Assembly (NCBI RefSeq): GCF_006516955.1
Contig: NZ_VHLG01000013.1
Span: forward strand, 1-64,000
DNA from: Martelella alba
Lineage (GTDB): Bacteria; Pseudomonadota; Alphaproteobacteria; Rhizobiales; Rhizobiaceae
Direction of reading: 5' to 3'
Length of the DNA stretch: 64,000 bases
Shown here: positions 24,416-33,691 of the stretch, in pieces
Numbering within the stretch: the stretch's first letter is position 1
How the letters are laid out: every line of letters begins with the position of its first letter
Notes under the pieces: generated by a model
Told to the model about the DNA's origin: nothing
Database searches by the model: none
The model's input: the letters and a program-made list of their open reading frames with translations, nothing else
Program-made: the position numbers and the translations under genes

Positions 24416-25423
24416 ATGAGTCGCCCAAGAAGAGCCACGATCCGGGATGTCGCCGCCAAGGCTGGCGTGTCGATCGCGACCGTGTCGAAATATGTCAACG
24501 GCCAGCAATCCTTTTCCAAGCCTGTCGAAGACAAGCTGCGTCTGGCAATCGACACGCTTGGCTATAGCCAGAACCCGCTGGCCCGCTCCATGGTGACGGG
24601 ACGTACGACGGCGATCGGGCTTGCCGTGATGGATATCGCCAATCCGCATTATGCCAATGTGGTGAAGGGCGCGAACCGGGTGGCGCTGGCCAATGGCTAT
24701 AATCTCTTTGTCGTGGATATGGAGGAAAGCATTGCCGCAGCGCGGCCCCTGCTTGAGGCCCTGACGCCACGCACCGACGGGCTGATCGTCAGTGCACGCA
24801 TTCCCACTGAAGTGGCTGACTGGCTTGCCGGTCTCGACAAGCCGGTTGCCTTTCTCGGCCAGCCCGAACACCAGAACGTCATGACCGTCGGGACGGACAG
24901 TGTCGAGGTTGCGGCTCTCCTTGCTAATTATCTTGTCCGCCAGGGGTTCACCCGCTTCGGCTATGTCGGATATTCCCGGGCCGCCTGGAATGTCGAACGT
25001 CTGCATGGCCTGCGGCGCGTGCTCGAGCCTGCGGGCGCCAAGCTGATGGTGTTTGATGTCGAAGAGCCGACAAGCGAGGCCGGTGAACGGGCGGCCGCGC
25101 GGATCCTGCTGCGCCCCGACCGGCCGGAAGTCATCATCGGCTGCAATGATCTCGTCGCCATCGGCGTGATGAGCGAGGCCACGGCCCTTGGCTTCAAGGT
25201 ACCGGACGACGTGGCCTTTGCCGGCATCGACAATATTCCGATCAGCCGCTACGTCTCACCGCCGCTGACCACGGTTGATGTCTGCAGCCAGGCAACCGGC
25301 GAGGTGGTGATGAAGAAAATCATGGCGCTGATCGAGGATCTTCCCCCGCCGGATGACCTGGTTCTCGAACCGGCGCTGATCATCCGCGATTCAACCCAGC
25401 GCAAGGTTTCAGCCGGGCATTGA
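24416..25423 (+). CDS. LacI family transcriptional regulator
   Basis: A 335-residue regulator. The N-terminal helix-turn-helix is canonical (ATIRDVAAKAGVSIATVSKY). It is followed by a hinge and a periplasmic-binding-protein-like effector domain (TTAIGLAVMDIANPHYANVV; VIIGCNDLVAIGVMSE; AFAGIDNIPISRY). It is divergent from the CUT1 sugar operon and upstream of the GH105 gene. It probably represses both when the inducing sugar is absent. Confidence 0.9.
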   Translation: MSRPRRATIRDVAAKAGVSIATVSKYVNGQQSFSKPVEDKLRLAIDTLGYSQNPLARSMVTGRTTAIGLAVMDIANPHYANVVKGANRVALANGYNLFVVDMEESIAAARPLLEALTPRTDGLIVSARIPTEVADWLAGLDKPVAFLGQPEHQNVMTVGTDSVEVAALLANYLVRQGFTRFGYVGYSRAAWNVERLHGLRRVLEPAGAKLMVFDVEEPTSEAGERAAARILLRPDRPEVIIGCNDLVAIGVMSEATALGFKVPDDVAFAGIDNIPISRYVSPPLTTVDVCSQATGEVVMKKIMALIEDLPPPDDLVLEPALIIRDSTQRKVSAGH

Positions 25424-25597
25424 CGATGTCGTCTTCTGCTGCACGCCGTTGCACCCCGGCTGAGCGGTATGCCCGTACTCAGCCGAGATAGCCAGCGTCT
25501 GCGAGGCCTCACCGGCCTCTTGCCTCAGTGCGGCGACGTAATCCGCCTTTTTCGCTTCATCGAAGCGGAACAGCGGGAAGGAAATACTGTATGTCAA
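25424..25597 (-). pseudogene. Possible IclR-type regulator remnant (C-terminal piece)
   Basis: On the minus strand this stretch reads SISFPLFRFDEAKKADYV followed by AALRQEAGEASQTL. That resembles the last helix and strand of IclR-family effector domains (a hydrophobic strand, an RF[D/S] turn, then a helix with L..E.G..S..L). Nothing to its left or right continues the protein, so it would be a decayed end of a lost gene. The match is short and by eye. The remaining gap up to 25750 has a T-run followed by a G-run (about 25719-25740) and no other gene. Confidence 0.3.
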
Positions 25598-25750
25598 AGC
25601 TTTTGGAATGAACGCTTAAATACCTGAAAAATAATCAAAAATCAATTCGACAGTCATCGCGGAAATCGGTTGCGCGTCGTTTCAATTCGTGATCACATAA
25701 AAACAGAATTGAATTTCATTTTTTTTTGGGTTTGGGGGGCCGGATTGGGT

Positions 25751-26869
25751 ATGGACCCGCTTCTGCGTCAAAAAGAGCACTTCATCACCCGCAAGGAGGT
25801 TTGCGGCCTGATCGATCGGCTCGCCGACAATCTCATTCACATCGAGGACAGGAGCGGGGCGTTTCTGCTGCGCCTGGAAGATGGAAGGGTGATTGACACC
25901 AAGGGCTGGGCCGGATGGGAATGGACCCACGGCATCGGCCTTTACGGCCTGTTCAAATACTGGCAGCTGACCGGTAACAAGGCCGCCTTCGAAATCATCA
26001 CCGACTGGTTTTCGGCCCGCCTCGCCGAAGGGACGCCGACGAAGAATGTCAACACCGTCGCGCCTTTCCTGACGCTGGCCTTTCTTTACGAGCAGAACCC
26101 TGATCCGGTTTGGAAACCCTATTTGGAAACATGGGCCGAATGGGTCATGCATGACATGCCGAAGACCCGCGAGGATGGCATCCAGCACATCGTCTATGAC
26201 AACGTCAACGATCAGCAGATGTGGGATGACACGCTGATGATGAGCGTGCTGCCGCTGACCAAGATCGGCCAGGTGCTAAACCGTCCGGACTATATCGAGG
26301 AAGCGAAATACCAGTTTCTGATCCACACCCACTATCTCGCCGACCGGGCCACGGGCCTCTGGTATCACGGCTGGACATTTGACGGGAACCACAACTTCGC
26401 CAGGGCGCTGTGGGCGCGCGGTAATTCCTGGATCACCATCGCCATTCCGGAGTTTCTTGATCTATTGCAGCCGGCGGAAAACGATCCCATCCGCCGCCAC
26501 CTTGTCTCGACCTTCACCCGACAGGCCAAAACGCTGAGGGACATGCAGGATGGCAGCGGCCTTTGGCACACGCTGCTCGATGATCCGTCAAGCTATGTCG
26601 AAACCTCGGCCACAGCCGGTTTCGCTTACGGCCTGATGAAAGGGGTCCGAATGCGGCTCTTGAGCGAGGACTATCGCGAGACGGCCGAAAAGGCGGTTCG
26701 CGCCGTGGTCGCCAATATCGATAAGGACGGAGAGCTGAAAAACGTCTCCTTTGGAACCGCCATGGGCGCCGATCTCGACTATTACCGGCAGATCAGGCGA
26801 ACCTCGATGCCCTACGGGCAAGCGATGGCAATGTTTTGCCTTTCTGAATATCTGCGCGTCTTCATCTGA
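25751..26869 (+). CDS. Glycoside hydrolase family 105/88-type unsaturated uronyl hydrolase
   Basis: A 372-residue (alpha/alpha)6-barrel enzyme. Family motifs include WEWTHGIGLYGLFKYW, NVNDQQMWDDTLMMS (the WDD segment holds the catalytic Asp), HGWTFDG, ARGNSWITIAI and TSATAGFAYGLMKG. The enzyme hydrates the double bond of unsaturated uronic acids left by polysaccharide lyases, so it pairs with the heparinase-like lyase in this locus. The frame opens at TTG 25670, but the preceding residues lack homology; ATG 25751 (MDPLLRQ) is preferred. It is probably cytoplasmic. Confidence 0.85.
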   Translation: MDPLLRQKEHFITRKEVCGLIDRLADNLIHIEDRSGAFLLRLEDGRVIDTKGWAGWEWTHGIGLYGLFKYWQLTGNKAAFEIITDWFSARLAEGTPTKNVNTVAPFLTLAFLYEQNPDPVWKPYLETWAEWVMHDMPKTREDGIQHIVYDNVNDQQMWDDTLMMSVLPLTKIGQVLNRPDYIEEAKYQFLIHTHYLADRATGLWYHGWTFDGNHNFARALWARGNSWITIAIPEFLDLLQPAENDPIRRHLVSTFTRQAKTLRDMQDGSGLWHTLLDDPSSYVETSATAGFAYGLMKGVRMRLLSEDYRETAEKAVRAVVANIDKDGELKNVSFGTAMGADLDYYRQIRRTSMPYGQAMAMFCLSEYLRVFI

Positions 26870-27103
26870 GGCTTGCCACCTTTTCGTCATTGCATCGGAT
26901 CAGGCTGGCCAGCACCATGCCGGTCTGTAAGACAGGTTTCCGCACTGCAAAAACGTAGTGCAGAGCATAAAACGCGAATTTCCGCCAAAGATTGAATTAA
27001 ATTTTTCTTCCAATCAGCTTCCTGGCGAAACGTTTTCTTGGTTGCAATCATCGACTTTTCTAGATTGTGGCTGTTTTAGGACAGCCAACAGATCGGTTCA
27101 TCG
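26870..27103. promoter_or_regulatory. Promoter region before the sulfate-type importer
   Basis: A 234-base gap without a gene. The right part is AT-rich and has another AAACGTTT palindrome at 27028-27035, like the site upstream of the sugar operon. It could be a third site of the LacI-type regulator or a coincidence. No riboswitch-like structure was recognised. Confidence 0.35.
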
Positions 27104-28102
27104 ATGAAAAAGACCCTCCTCGCCGCCATCGGCGCCGCCCTCTTGATGATCGCGCCCGCCCGGGCCGACGATCAGGTGGAAATTCTCAATGTTTCCTACG
27201 ATATTGCGCGCGAACTCTACGCGACGATCAACCCGGCCTTCGCCGAATACTGGAAGGGAGAGACCGGACAGGATGTGACGATCAAGCAGTCGCATGCCGG
27301 TTCCTCCAAGCAGGCCCGCGCCATCATGCAGGGGCTAAAGGCCGATCTCGTCACCTTCAACCAGGTGCTTGACGTTCAGGTTCTGGCCGATAACGGCTTT
27401 GTCGCCAAGGACTGGCAGCAGGCGCTGCCGAACAATGCTTCACCCTACTATTCGCTGCCGGCCTTTCTGGTGCGCAAGGGCAATCCCAAAGGTATCAAGG
27501 ACTGGAGCGACCTCGCCCGCGACGATGTTCAGCTCGTATTCCCCAACCCGAAAACTTCCGGCAATGCCCGCTATACCTATCTCGCTGCCTTCGCCTATGC
27601 GCTGGAGCAGAATGGCGGCGATGACGCCAAGGCGCGCGATTTCGTTGCCAAGATGCTTGGCAATGTCGCGGTCTTCGATACGGGCGGGCGCGGCGCCACC
27701 ACGACCTTTGTCGAACGCGGCATCGGCGACGTGCTGATCACCTTCGAGGCCGAAGTGGAAAATATCCGCAAGCAATATGGCGAGGACGAATATGAACGCG
27801 TCGTGCCGTCCATGTCGCTGCTCGCCGAATTCCCGGTCGCCGTTGTCGACAAGGTTGCCAAGGAACGCGGCACGGAAGAGATTTCCAAGGCCTATCTCGA
27901 ATATCTCTACAGCGAGCCCGGTCAGGAGATCCTCGCCTCCTTCAACAACCGTGTCCATAACCCGGAAGTGGTGGCAAAATATGCCGACAAGTTCCCGGAT
28001 GTGAAGCTTGTCACCGTCGAGGATGTCTTCGGCGGCTGGGAAAAGGCCAATGAAACCCACTTCGCCGATGGCGGCGTGCTGGACCAGCTTCTGGCAAAAT
28101 AA
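27104..28102 (+). CDS. Sulfate ABC transporter substrate-binding protein
   Basis: A 332-residue periplasmic sulfate/thiosulfate-binding protein. [20 protein letters not shown] followed by A|DDQ is the signal peptide. The body carries family signatures: [35 protein letters not shown], and [20 protein letters not shown], which shapes the oxyanion site. It is first in an operon with two permeases and an ATPase of the same system. Sbp and CysP cannot be told apart here. Confidence 0.92.
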   Translation: MKKTLLAAIGAALLMIAPARADDQVEILNVSYDIARELYATINPAFAEYWKGETGQDVTIKQSHAGSSKQARAIMQGLKADLVTFNQVLDVQVLADNGFVAKDWQQALPNNASPYYSLPAFLVRKGNPKGIKDWSDLARDDVQLVFPNPKTSGNARYTYLAAFAYALEQNGGDDAKARDFVAKMLGNVAVFDTGGRGATTTFVERGIGDVLITFEAEVENIRKQYGEDEYERVVPSMSLLAEFPVAVVDKVAKERGTEEISKAYLEYLYSEPGQEILASFNNRVHNPEVVAKYADKFPDVKLVTVEDVFGGWEKANETHFADGGVLDQLLAK

Positions 28103-28114
28103 CACTGCCGGGGA

Positions 28115-28187
28115 GATGGCGGCCCGCCGCCATCCCGCAGACAGATTGTCTCCGATGGCCGTTCCTCCGCCTTTTCATGGCGGAGGA
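28115..28187 (+). terminator. Two intercistronic hairpins after the sulfate-binding protein gene
   Basis: Hairpin one pairs GATGGCGG (28115-28122) with CCGCCATC (28127-28134). Hairpin two pairs TCCTCCGCC (28163-28171) with GGCGGAGGA (28179-28187) around TTTTCAT. They lie between the binding-protein gene and cysT and probably stabilise the binding-protein message or reduce read-through. Confidence 0.55.
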
Positions 28188-28225
28188 TCATCTGTTTTAA
28201 CCGCGCTTTCACACCAAGGGTTGAT

Positions 28226-29083
28226 ATGAGCCTTTTCATGCCATCAGCAGCGCGCCGTGCCAGCCGCAGCGTCATGCCGGGTTTCGGCCTGACACTCGGC
28301 ATCACGCTTCTCTTCGTGGCGCTGATCATCCTGTTGCCGCTCAGCGCGCTGTTCTTCCAGATCGGCCAGCTCGGTCCGGCTGACTACTGGCGGATCATCT
28401 CCAATGACCGCACGCTCGCCGCCTTCCGGGTGACGATTTCGGCGGCGGCCCTTGCCACGGTCTTCAACGCCTGTTTCGGCCTGCTGCTTGCCTATGTGAT
28501 CACGCGCTATTCCTTCCCCGGCAAGCGGCTGATCGATGCGCTGATCGACCTGCCCTTCGCGCTGCCGACCGCCGTTGCCGGTATCGCGCTGGTGGCGCTT
28601 TATGACCGCAATGGCTGGATGGGCATGCTCCTGTCCGAGGTCAACATCAAGGTCGCCTATACCTGGTGGGGGATTGCGCTCGCCATGACCTTCACCTCCG
28701 TTCCCTTCGGCGTTCGCACCGTCCAGCCGGTGCTGGAAAGTCTGAAGACCGACCGCGAGGAAGCCGCCAGAACGCTCGGCGCCACCGATTTTCAGGTGTT
28801 TCGCACCATCATCTTCCCGCAGCTTTTCCCAAGCTTCATCATGGGGGCCTCGCTGGCTTTCGCCCGCTCGCTTGGGGAATTCGGCGCGGTGATCTTCATT
28901 GCCGGCAATATGCCCTACAAGACCGAGATTGCATCGCTGCTGATCATGATCCGCCTTGATGAATATGATTTCCCTGCGGCAAGCGCGATTGCCGGAACGA
29001 TCCTGGCACTGGCGCTCATCGTGCTGATTGCCGCCAATATCGCCCAGGCAAGGGCCGCACGTCACCTGAACCGGGGAGCCTGA
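28226..29083 (+). CDS. cysT: Sulfate ABC transporter permease subunit CysT
   Basis: A 285-residue permease with six hydrophobic segments. It shows the CysT segments DLPFALPTAVAGIALVALY and GMLLSEVNIKVAYTWWGI and the EAA loop DREEAARTLGATDFQVFRTI. It overlaps nothing but is 2 bases from cysW. It forms the sulfate channel with CysW. Confidence 0.92.
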   Translation: MSLFMPSAARRASRSVMPGFGLTLGITLLFVALIILLPLSALFFQIGQLGPADYWRIISNDRTLAAFRVTISAAALATVFNACFGLLLAYVITRYSFPGKRLIDALIDLPFALPTAVAGIALVALYDRNGWMGMLLSEVNIKVAYTWWGIALAMTFTSVPFGVRTVQPVLESLKTDREEAARTLGATDFQVFRTIIFPQLFPSFIMGASLAFARSLGEFGAVIFIAGNMPYKTEIASLLIMIRLDEYDFPAASAIAGTILALALIVLIAANIAQARAARHLNRGA

Positions 29084-29085
29084 CC

Positions 29086-29937
29086 ATGACGCACCAGACC
29101 GTCACCCATCCCGGTGTCAGGGCCCTGATCCGGCGCCAGCGTGCCAAGAGGCTGGCCCTTGTCCTTGTCGCCATCCTGTTTGCCGCCCTCGTCATGGGCC
29201 TGCCGAGCCTTGCCATTTTCGTCCGTGCCTTTTCGCAAGGCCTTTCGACCTATACGGCCGCGATTTCAGAGCCCGAAACGCTGCATGCCATCAAGCTCAC
29301 CGTGCTGACGGCGCTGATCGCCCTGCCGGTCAATATTGCCTTCGGCCTGTCCGCCGCCTGGGCGGTGACCCGCTTCCGCTTTCCCGGCCGGCGCATCCTG
29401 ATGACCGTGATTGAGCTGCCCTTTTCGATCTCGCCGATCGTTGCCGGTCTGTGCTATCTGCTGGTCTATGGCGCGACCGGGCTTGTCGGCCAATATGCCG
29501 ATCTTTACGGCATCCAGCTGATGTTCAACCTCACCGGCATCGTGCTGGTATCGCTGTTCGTCACCTGCCCCTTCGTTGCCCGCGAGGTTATTCCCCTGAT
29601 GGAGGTGAGCGGCCAGGACCAAGAAGAGGCCGCGTTGACGCTCGGCGCGACCGGCTGGCAGACCTTCTTCTTCGTCACTCTGCCGAATATCCGCTGGGCG
29701 CTGCTTTATGGCGCCATCCTCGCCAATGCCCGTGTCATCGGTGAGTTCGGCGCCGTCAGCGTCGTGTCCGGCAATATTCGCGGCGAGACCATGACCCTGC
29801 CGCTGCAGGTTCAGCTCCTCTATGACGATTACAATGTTACCGGCGCCTTTGCTGCCGCCACCATCCTGACCGTGATTGCCGTCATTACCCTCATTCTCCG
29901 CGCGGTGATCGAGGCACGGCATCCCGCCACGCACTGA
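29086..29937 (+). CDS. cysW: Sulfate ABC transporter permease subunit CysW
   Basis: A 283-residue permease, six hydrophobic segments, with the CysW signature ELPFSISPIVAGLCYLLVYG and the EAA loop GQDQEEAALTLGATGWQTFF. It starts 2 bases after the cysT stop and is followed at 18 bases by the ATPase gene. Confidence 0.92.
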   Translation: MTHQTVTHPGVRALIRRQRAKRLALVLVAILFAALVMGLPSLAIFVRAFSQGLSTYTAAISEPETLHAIKLTVLTALIALPVNIAFGLSAAWAVTRFRFPGRRILMTVIELPFSISPIVAGLCYLLVYGATGLVGQYADLYGIQLMFNLTGIVLVSLFVTCPFVAREVIPLMEVSGQDQEEAALTLGATGWQTFFFVTLPNIRWALLYGAILANARVIGEFGAVSVVSGNIRGETMTLPLQVQLLYDDYNVTGAFAAATILTVIAVITLILRAVIEARHPATH

Positions 29938-29955
29938 GTTTCAAGGACAACCGCA

Positions 29956-30708
29956 ATGGCCCTCAACATTGAAAATATCTCGAAATCCTATGGCGGCACC
30001 CCGGTCCTGAATGATGTCGGCCTCGACATCGCACCCGGTGAATTCGTCGCCCTTCTCGGACCCTCCGGCTCAGGCAAGACCACGCTTCTGCGCATCATTG
30101 CCGGGCTGCAATATGCCGAGGCTGGCAGGCTTGTCTTTGACGGTGAGGACATTACCGGCGTGGAAGCCCGGCTGCGCCGTTTCGGCATGGTGTTTCAGAG
30201 CTACGCGCTGTTTGAGCATATGAGCGTTGAAGCCAATGTTGCTTTCGGGTTGAAAATGCGCCCGCGCGCCACCCGGCCAGCACGGCTGGCCATCGCAGCG
30301 AAAGTCCGTGATTTGCTGGACCTTGCCGAAATCGGCCATCTCGCCAAGCGCTATCCGTCCCAGCTTTCGGGAGGCCAGCGCCAGCGTGTGGCGCTTGCCC
30401 GCGCCCTTGCCATCGAGCCGCGCATGCTGTTGCTTGACGAACCCTTCAGCGCCCTCGACGCCAAGATCCGCAAGGGCCTGCGCGGTGCGCTCCGCGACAT
30501 GCAGAAGCGGGTCGGCATCTCCGCCATTCTTGTGACCCACGATCAGGAGGAGGCCTTCGAGATTGCCGACCGGATTGCGGTGATGTCGGAGGGACGGATC
30601 GAACAGGTGGGCACAGCGGATGAATTGCTGCGCCGGCCGGCAACGCCTTTCGTCGCCGAGTTTCTGGAAGGCATGGCCAACTACCAGAGCCAGGGCGCCG
30701 GTATCTGA
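29956..30708 (+). CDS. cysA: Sulfate ABC transporter ATP-binding protein, short form
   Basis: A 250-residue ATPase with Walker A GPSGSGKTTLLRI, Q-loop MVFQSYALFEHMSV, signature [12 protein letters not shown], Walker B MLLLDEPFSALD and H-loop ILVTHDQEEAF. Ordinary CysA proteins are about 350 residues, with a C-terminal TOBE-like regulatory domain of about 100 residues. That domain is absent, and the reading frame ends normally after the nucleotide-binding domain. The convergent folate gene ends 20 bases later, so the tail may have been lost by deletion. Function as an importer ATPase should survive. Confidence 0.88.
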   Translation: MALNIENISKSYGGTPVLNDVGLDIAPGEFVALLGPSGSGKTTLLRIIAGLQYAEAGRLVFDGEDITGVEARLRRFGMVFQSYALFEHMSVEANVAFGLKMRPRATRPARLAIAAKVRDLLDLAEIGHLAKRYPSQLSGGQRQRVALARALAIEPRMLLLDEPFSALDAKIRKGLRGALRDMQKRVGISAILVTHDQEEAFEIADRIAVMSEGRIEQVGTADELLRRPATPFVAEFLEGMANYQSQGAGI

Positions 30709-30727
30709 CCTTTGCCCGTGGCCTCGC

Positions 30728-31579
30728 CTATCGCGGCCCGTCAGCCGGATAGACGTCATCGGCGGTGATGTCGAGCGCGGCGACAGCATCGTCAATCTTG
30801 CGTCCCAGAACCACGTCATCCCCGGCAATTTCGGCAAGCGGCACCAGCACGAAGGCGCGTTCGAACATCTGCGGATGCGGTAGCGTCAGCTGCGGTGAAT
30901 TGATGACCCGGTCATTGGCGTAAAGCAGATCGATATCGATCAGCCGCGGCCCCCAGCGCTCGGCCGGCACCCGCTCCATGCGCAGCTCGATCCGCTTGAA
31001 GGCCTTCAGAAGGTCCAGCGGCGCGCGCGTTGTGCGGGCAATGGCGCAGGTGTTGAGAAACCAGTCCTGATCCTCATTGCCCCAGGGCGCGGTGCGATAG
31101 AAACGCGATACCGCCGTGATCTCGAAATCATCCTCGGTGGCAAGATGGGCGAGCGCCGTCTTCAGATTGACCGCCTTGTCGCCAATATTGGTGCCAAGCG
31201 ACATGGCAACCCGGTACTGGCGCCGCCTGTCAACCGAAACGCCAACATGATCAAAGTCCGCGGCAACCGGAGCGGAAGGCTTGCGCACCCGGACCACCAC
31301 ACGCTCCAGCCGCGGAAATTCCTGAAGCGCGGCATCGGCAATGCGCGAGGCCAGCGTTTCGATCAGCTTGAACGGCGCGCCGCTGGCAATTTCGATCGCC
31401 CGGCGGGACAGGGCACCATAACAGACGGATTTTTCATATTCATCATTGGCGGCGCAATCCGTCATGTCGAGCGCACAATCGAGATCGATGTAAAAACGCT
31501 GCCCCAGCCGGGTTTCCTCGGGCAAAACGCCATGGAAACCATAGACACAAAGGTTCTTGATATTGATCCAGTCACTCAT
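30728..31579 (-). CDS. folBK: Fused dihydroneopterin aldolase and 6-hydroxymethyl-dihydropterin pyrophosphokinase
   Basis: A 283-residue bifunctional folate enzyme. Residues about 1-118 are FolB (INIKNLCVYGFHGVLPEE, KLIETLASRIAD, VRVRKPSAPV), which cleaves dihydroneopterin to 6-hydroxymethyl-dihydropterin. Residues about 122-275 are FolK (RVAMSLGTNIGDK, FYRTAPWGNEDQDWFLNTC, ERWGPRLIDIDLLYAN, LPHPQMFERAFVLVPL), which pyrophosphorylates it. In related alphaproteobacteria folB and folK are normally separate adjacent genes, so the joined frame suggests loss of the stop between them. It overlaps folP by ATGA, giving three consecutive folate steps in two genes. Confidence 0.92.
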   Translation of the reverse strand: MSDWINIKNLCVYGFHGVLPEETRLGQRFYIDLDCALDMTDCAANDEYEKSVCYGALSRRAIEIASGAPFKLIETLASRIADAALQEFPRLERVVVRVRKPSAPVAADFDHVGVSVDRRRQYRVAMSLGTNIGDKAVNLKTALAHLATEDDFEITAVSRFYRTAPWGNEDQDWFLNTCAIARTTRAPLDLLKAFKRIELRMERVPAERWGPRLIDIDLLYANDRVINSPQLTLPHPQMFERAFVLVPLAEIAGDDVVLGRKIDDAVAALDITADDVYPADGPR

Positions 31580-32403
31580 CGGGCACTCGCTGTCCTGCTG
31601 AAAATCCTGACGGCATCCACGTGCTCAGCAACATCGTGAACCCGGATGATATTGGCGCCGCCGCAAAGGCCGAGCATATTGGCGGCAAGCGTCCCGGCCA
31701 TGCGCTGATCGGTCGGACGGCCGGTTGCCTCACCAATCATGCGCTTGCGCGACAGGCCGAGAAGGATCGGCCGGTCAAAGCATTTCAGCCTCTCAAGCCG
31801 GGCAAGAACGGCGTAATTCTGTTCCGGTGTCTTGGCGAAACCGATGCCCGGATCGAGAATGACATGGTGCTCAGCGATACCCGCCTTTCGGGCAATCGTA
31901 AGGCTTTGCTCAAAGAAGCGCAGAATGTCATCGATGATGTCGCGATCTGCGTCAATATCATGCCGGTTGTGCATGACGATCACCGCGCACTGGCTGGCCG
32001 CCGCCACCTCCGCCATGGCCGGATCGCCCTGCAGGCCCCAGATATCGTTGATGATGGCGGCGCCGAGCTCGGCTGATCGCCGCGCCACGTCCGCCTTGTA
32101 GGTATCGACGGAAATGGCAACCGGGCTTGCGGCACAAATCGCGCCCAATACCGGCTCCAGCCGGGCCAGTTCATCTTCCAGCGAAACCGGAGAGGCCCCC
32201 GGCCGCGTCGATTCCGCGCCGACGTCGACAACCGCGGCCCCGGCGCTCGCAATCGCCGCTGCCCGCGCGACGGCATCGTCCAGCGCATTGAAGCATCCGC
32301 CATCGGAGAAGGAATCCGGCGTGATATTGAGGATCCCCATCACCACGGGACCGGCCTTCACCGCATCCAGAAACCGGTCACGTTTTATCAGGCGGTCAGT
32401 CAT
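31576..32403 (-). CDS. folP: Dihydropteroate synthase
   Basis: A 275-residue TIM-barrel enzyme with the pterin-binding signatures MGILNITPDSFSDGG and GAESTRPGA, the loop VISVDTYKADVAR type, and ILDPGIGFAKTPEQNYAVL. It joins 6-hydroxymethyl-dihydropterin pyrophosphate and 4-aminobenzoate. The frame extends 14 codons further, but the ATG at 32403 (MTDRLIK) follows GGGAAGGG, so that start was taken. It is the first of the two folate genes. Confidence 0.93.
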   Translation of the reverse strand: MTDRLIKRDRFLDAVKAGPVVMGILNITPDSFSDGGCFNALDDAVARAAAIASAGAAVVDVGAESTRPGASPVSLEDELARLEPVLGAICAASPVAISVDTYKADVARRSAELGAAIINDIWGLQGDPAMAEVAAASQCAVIVMHNRHDIDADRDIIDDILRFFEQSLTIARKAGIAEHHVILDPGIGFAKTPEQNYAVLARLERLKCFDRPILLGLSRKRMIGEATGRPTDQRMAGTLAANMLGLCGGANIIRVHDVAEHVDAVRIFSRTASAR

Positions 32404-32524
32404 CAAAGGCCCTTCCCTGCTTGAACGGAAAAAGCCTTGAACCACAGTTCGCGCCCGTTGGCGACCCCTGGAACGCGTTGTAAACCGGAGACAATGCCTT
32501 TGATGGCCGGGCAGGGCTTGCCCG

Positions 32525-33688
32525 TCAACCGATCCTGTTTCGCGTCACCATATCGGCCGCATCGACGCCAAGCCGGGTTGCCCTGCCATCGGCAAGGAAG
32601 GCAAGATCCGGTGCCAGATTGACTACGACACAGGCATGATTGGGATAGATGAGCAGCCGCTCGCCGATGGCCAGATCACTGCCGTCACGCCGGACCATGC
32701 CGTGCTCCTCGGAGAGCTTGGCGACGCTCAGCGGCGCTTCAAGCCTGTTGCTCCACGCCTCACCAAAGCCAGCGCCTGTGCCGACACTGTGCGCGCCGAG
32801 ATCGGAGCTGAGCGTCTTCGATCCGGCATCAATGATGTAGAATTCGTGGTTTTTCGAGATGATTGTTGCTGACACCGCCAGCGAAAGCTGTCTACGGGTT
32901 GCAACGCCCAGCCTGACCGCCGTCATATCGAAAAACACGTAATTGCCGGGCCGCACTTCATCAATGCCATCGAAACCATCATTGGCGATCAGTGACGGCG
33001 TGCTGCCGATCGAGATTTTCGGCACTTCAATGCCCCGCTTTCTGATGGTTTCGCGAAAATCGAGCAGCAGGCGCCGTTCATCGCCCGCGACCGTTCGCAC
33101 CCCGTCGAGGGCGCCCGCGCCATAGGCGTGACCGGCATGGGAAAGCAGGCCGGCAAAGCCGAGCGCAGAGGCGGCCAGCCGTTCTACAAGCACCAGACTT
33201 TCAGCAGCGAAAGGGTCGACACCGCAACGATGAAGCCCAACATCAACCTTGATAAAGACCTCAGGCTTAACACCGGTCGCGGTCGCGCCCGCTTCCAGCG
33301 CTGCGATACCAACAGCACTGTCAGCGATGAAGCGAACGGCAACCCCATGGTCCCGCCCGAGCCGCAGCAATGCCGCTACCGGCTCCGGCCTGACCAGTGG
33401 ATAGGCCAGTGTCACGGGCGAAAAGCCGGCGCGGATGAAGACGGCCGCTTCACCCGGATGCGAGGCCGTCACGCCCTTAGCCCCGGCATCGCGCTGCATG
33501 CCGGCAATGGCGAGCGATTTGTGTGTCTTGATATGCGGATGCATGGCGACCTGACCGGCATCGGCAATGGCCTGCATATCGGCAATGTTTGCGGTGAGCC
33601 TTGCGGTATCGATGACAACACAGGGTGTTGCAAGCGCGTCTGCACCGGCAAAACCGGGTTGCGGCGGCATTTCAGTATGGATCGTCAT
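32525..33688 (-). CDS. PLP enzyme of the D-threonine aldolase/D-serine dehydratase family
   Basis: A 387-residue enzyme of the alanine-racemase-fold, metal-activated family (DSD1, D-threonine aldolase, D-3-hydroxyaspartate dehydratase). The PLP lysine is Lys54 in the motif PHIKTHK, and the C-terminal metal pair is His351 and Cys353 in NHACVVVN. Barrel segments VFIKVDVGLHRCGV and GSTPSLI are typical. It begins 3 bases after the adenine-deaminase-family gene and ends the leftward operon. A D-hydroxy-amino acid is the expected substrate, which fits the D-carbamoylase in the same operon. Confidence 0.82.
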   Translation of the reverse strand: MTIHTEMPPQPGFAGADALATPCVVIDTARLTANIADMQAIADAGQVAMHPHIKTHKSLAIAGMQRDAGAKGVTASHPGEAAVFIRAGFSPVTLAYPLVRPEPVAALLRLGRDHGVAVRFIADSAVGIAALEAGATATGVKPEVFIKVDVGLHRCGVDPFAAESLVLVERLAASALGFAGLLSHAGHAYGAGALDGVRTVAGDERRLLLDFRETIRKRGIEVPKISIGSTPSLIANDGFDGIDEVRPGNYVFFDMTAVRLGVATRRQLSLAVSATIISKNHEFYIIDAGSKTLSSDLGAHSVGTGAGFGEAWSNRLEAPLSVAKLSEEHGMVRRDGSDLAIGERLLIYPNHACVVVNLAPDLAFLADGRATRLGVDAADMVTRNRIG

Positions 33689-33691
33689 CGC

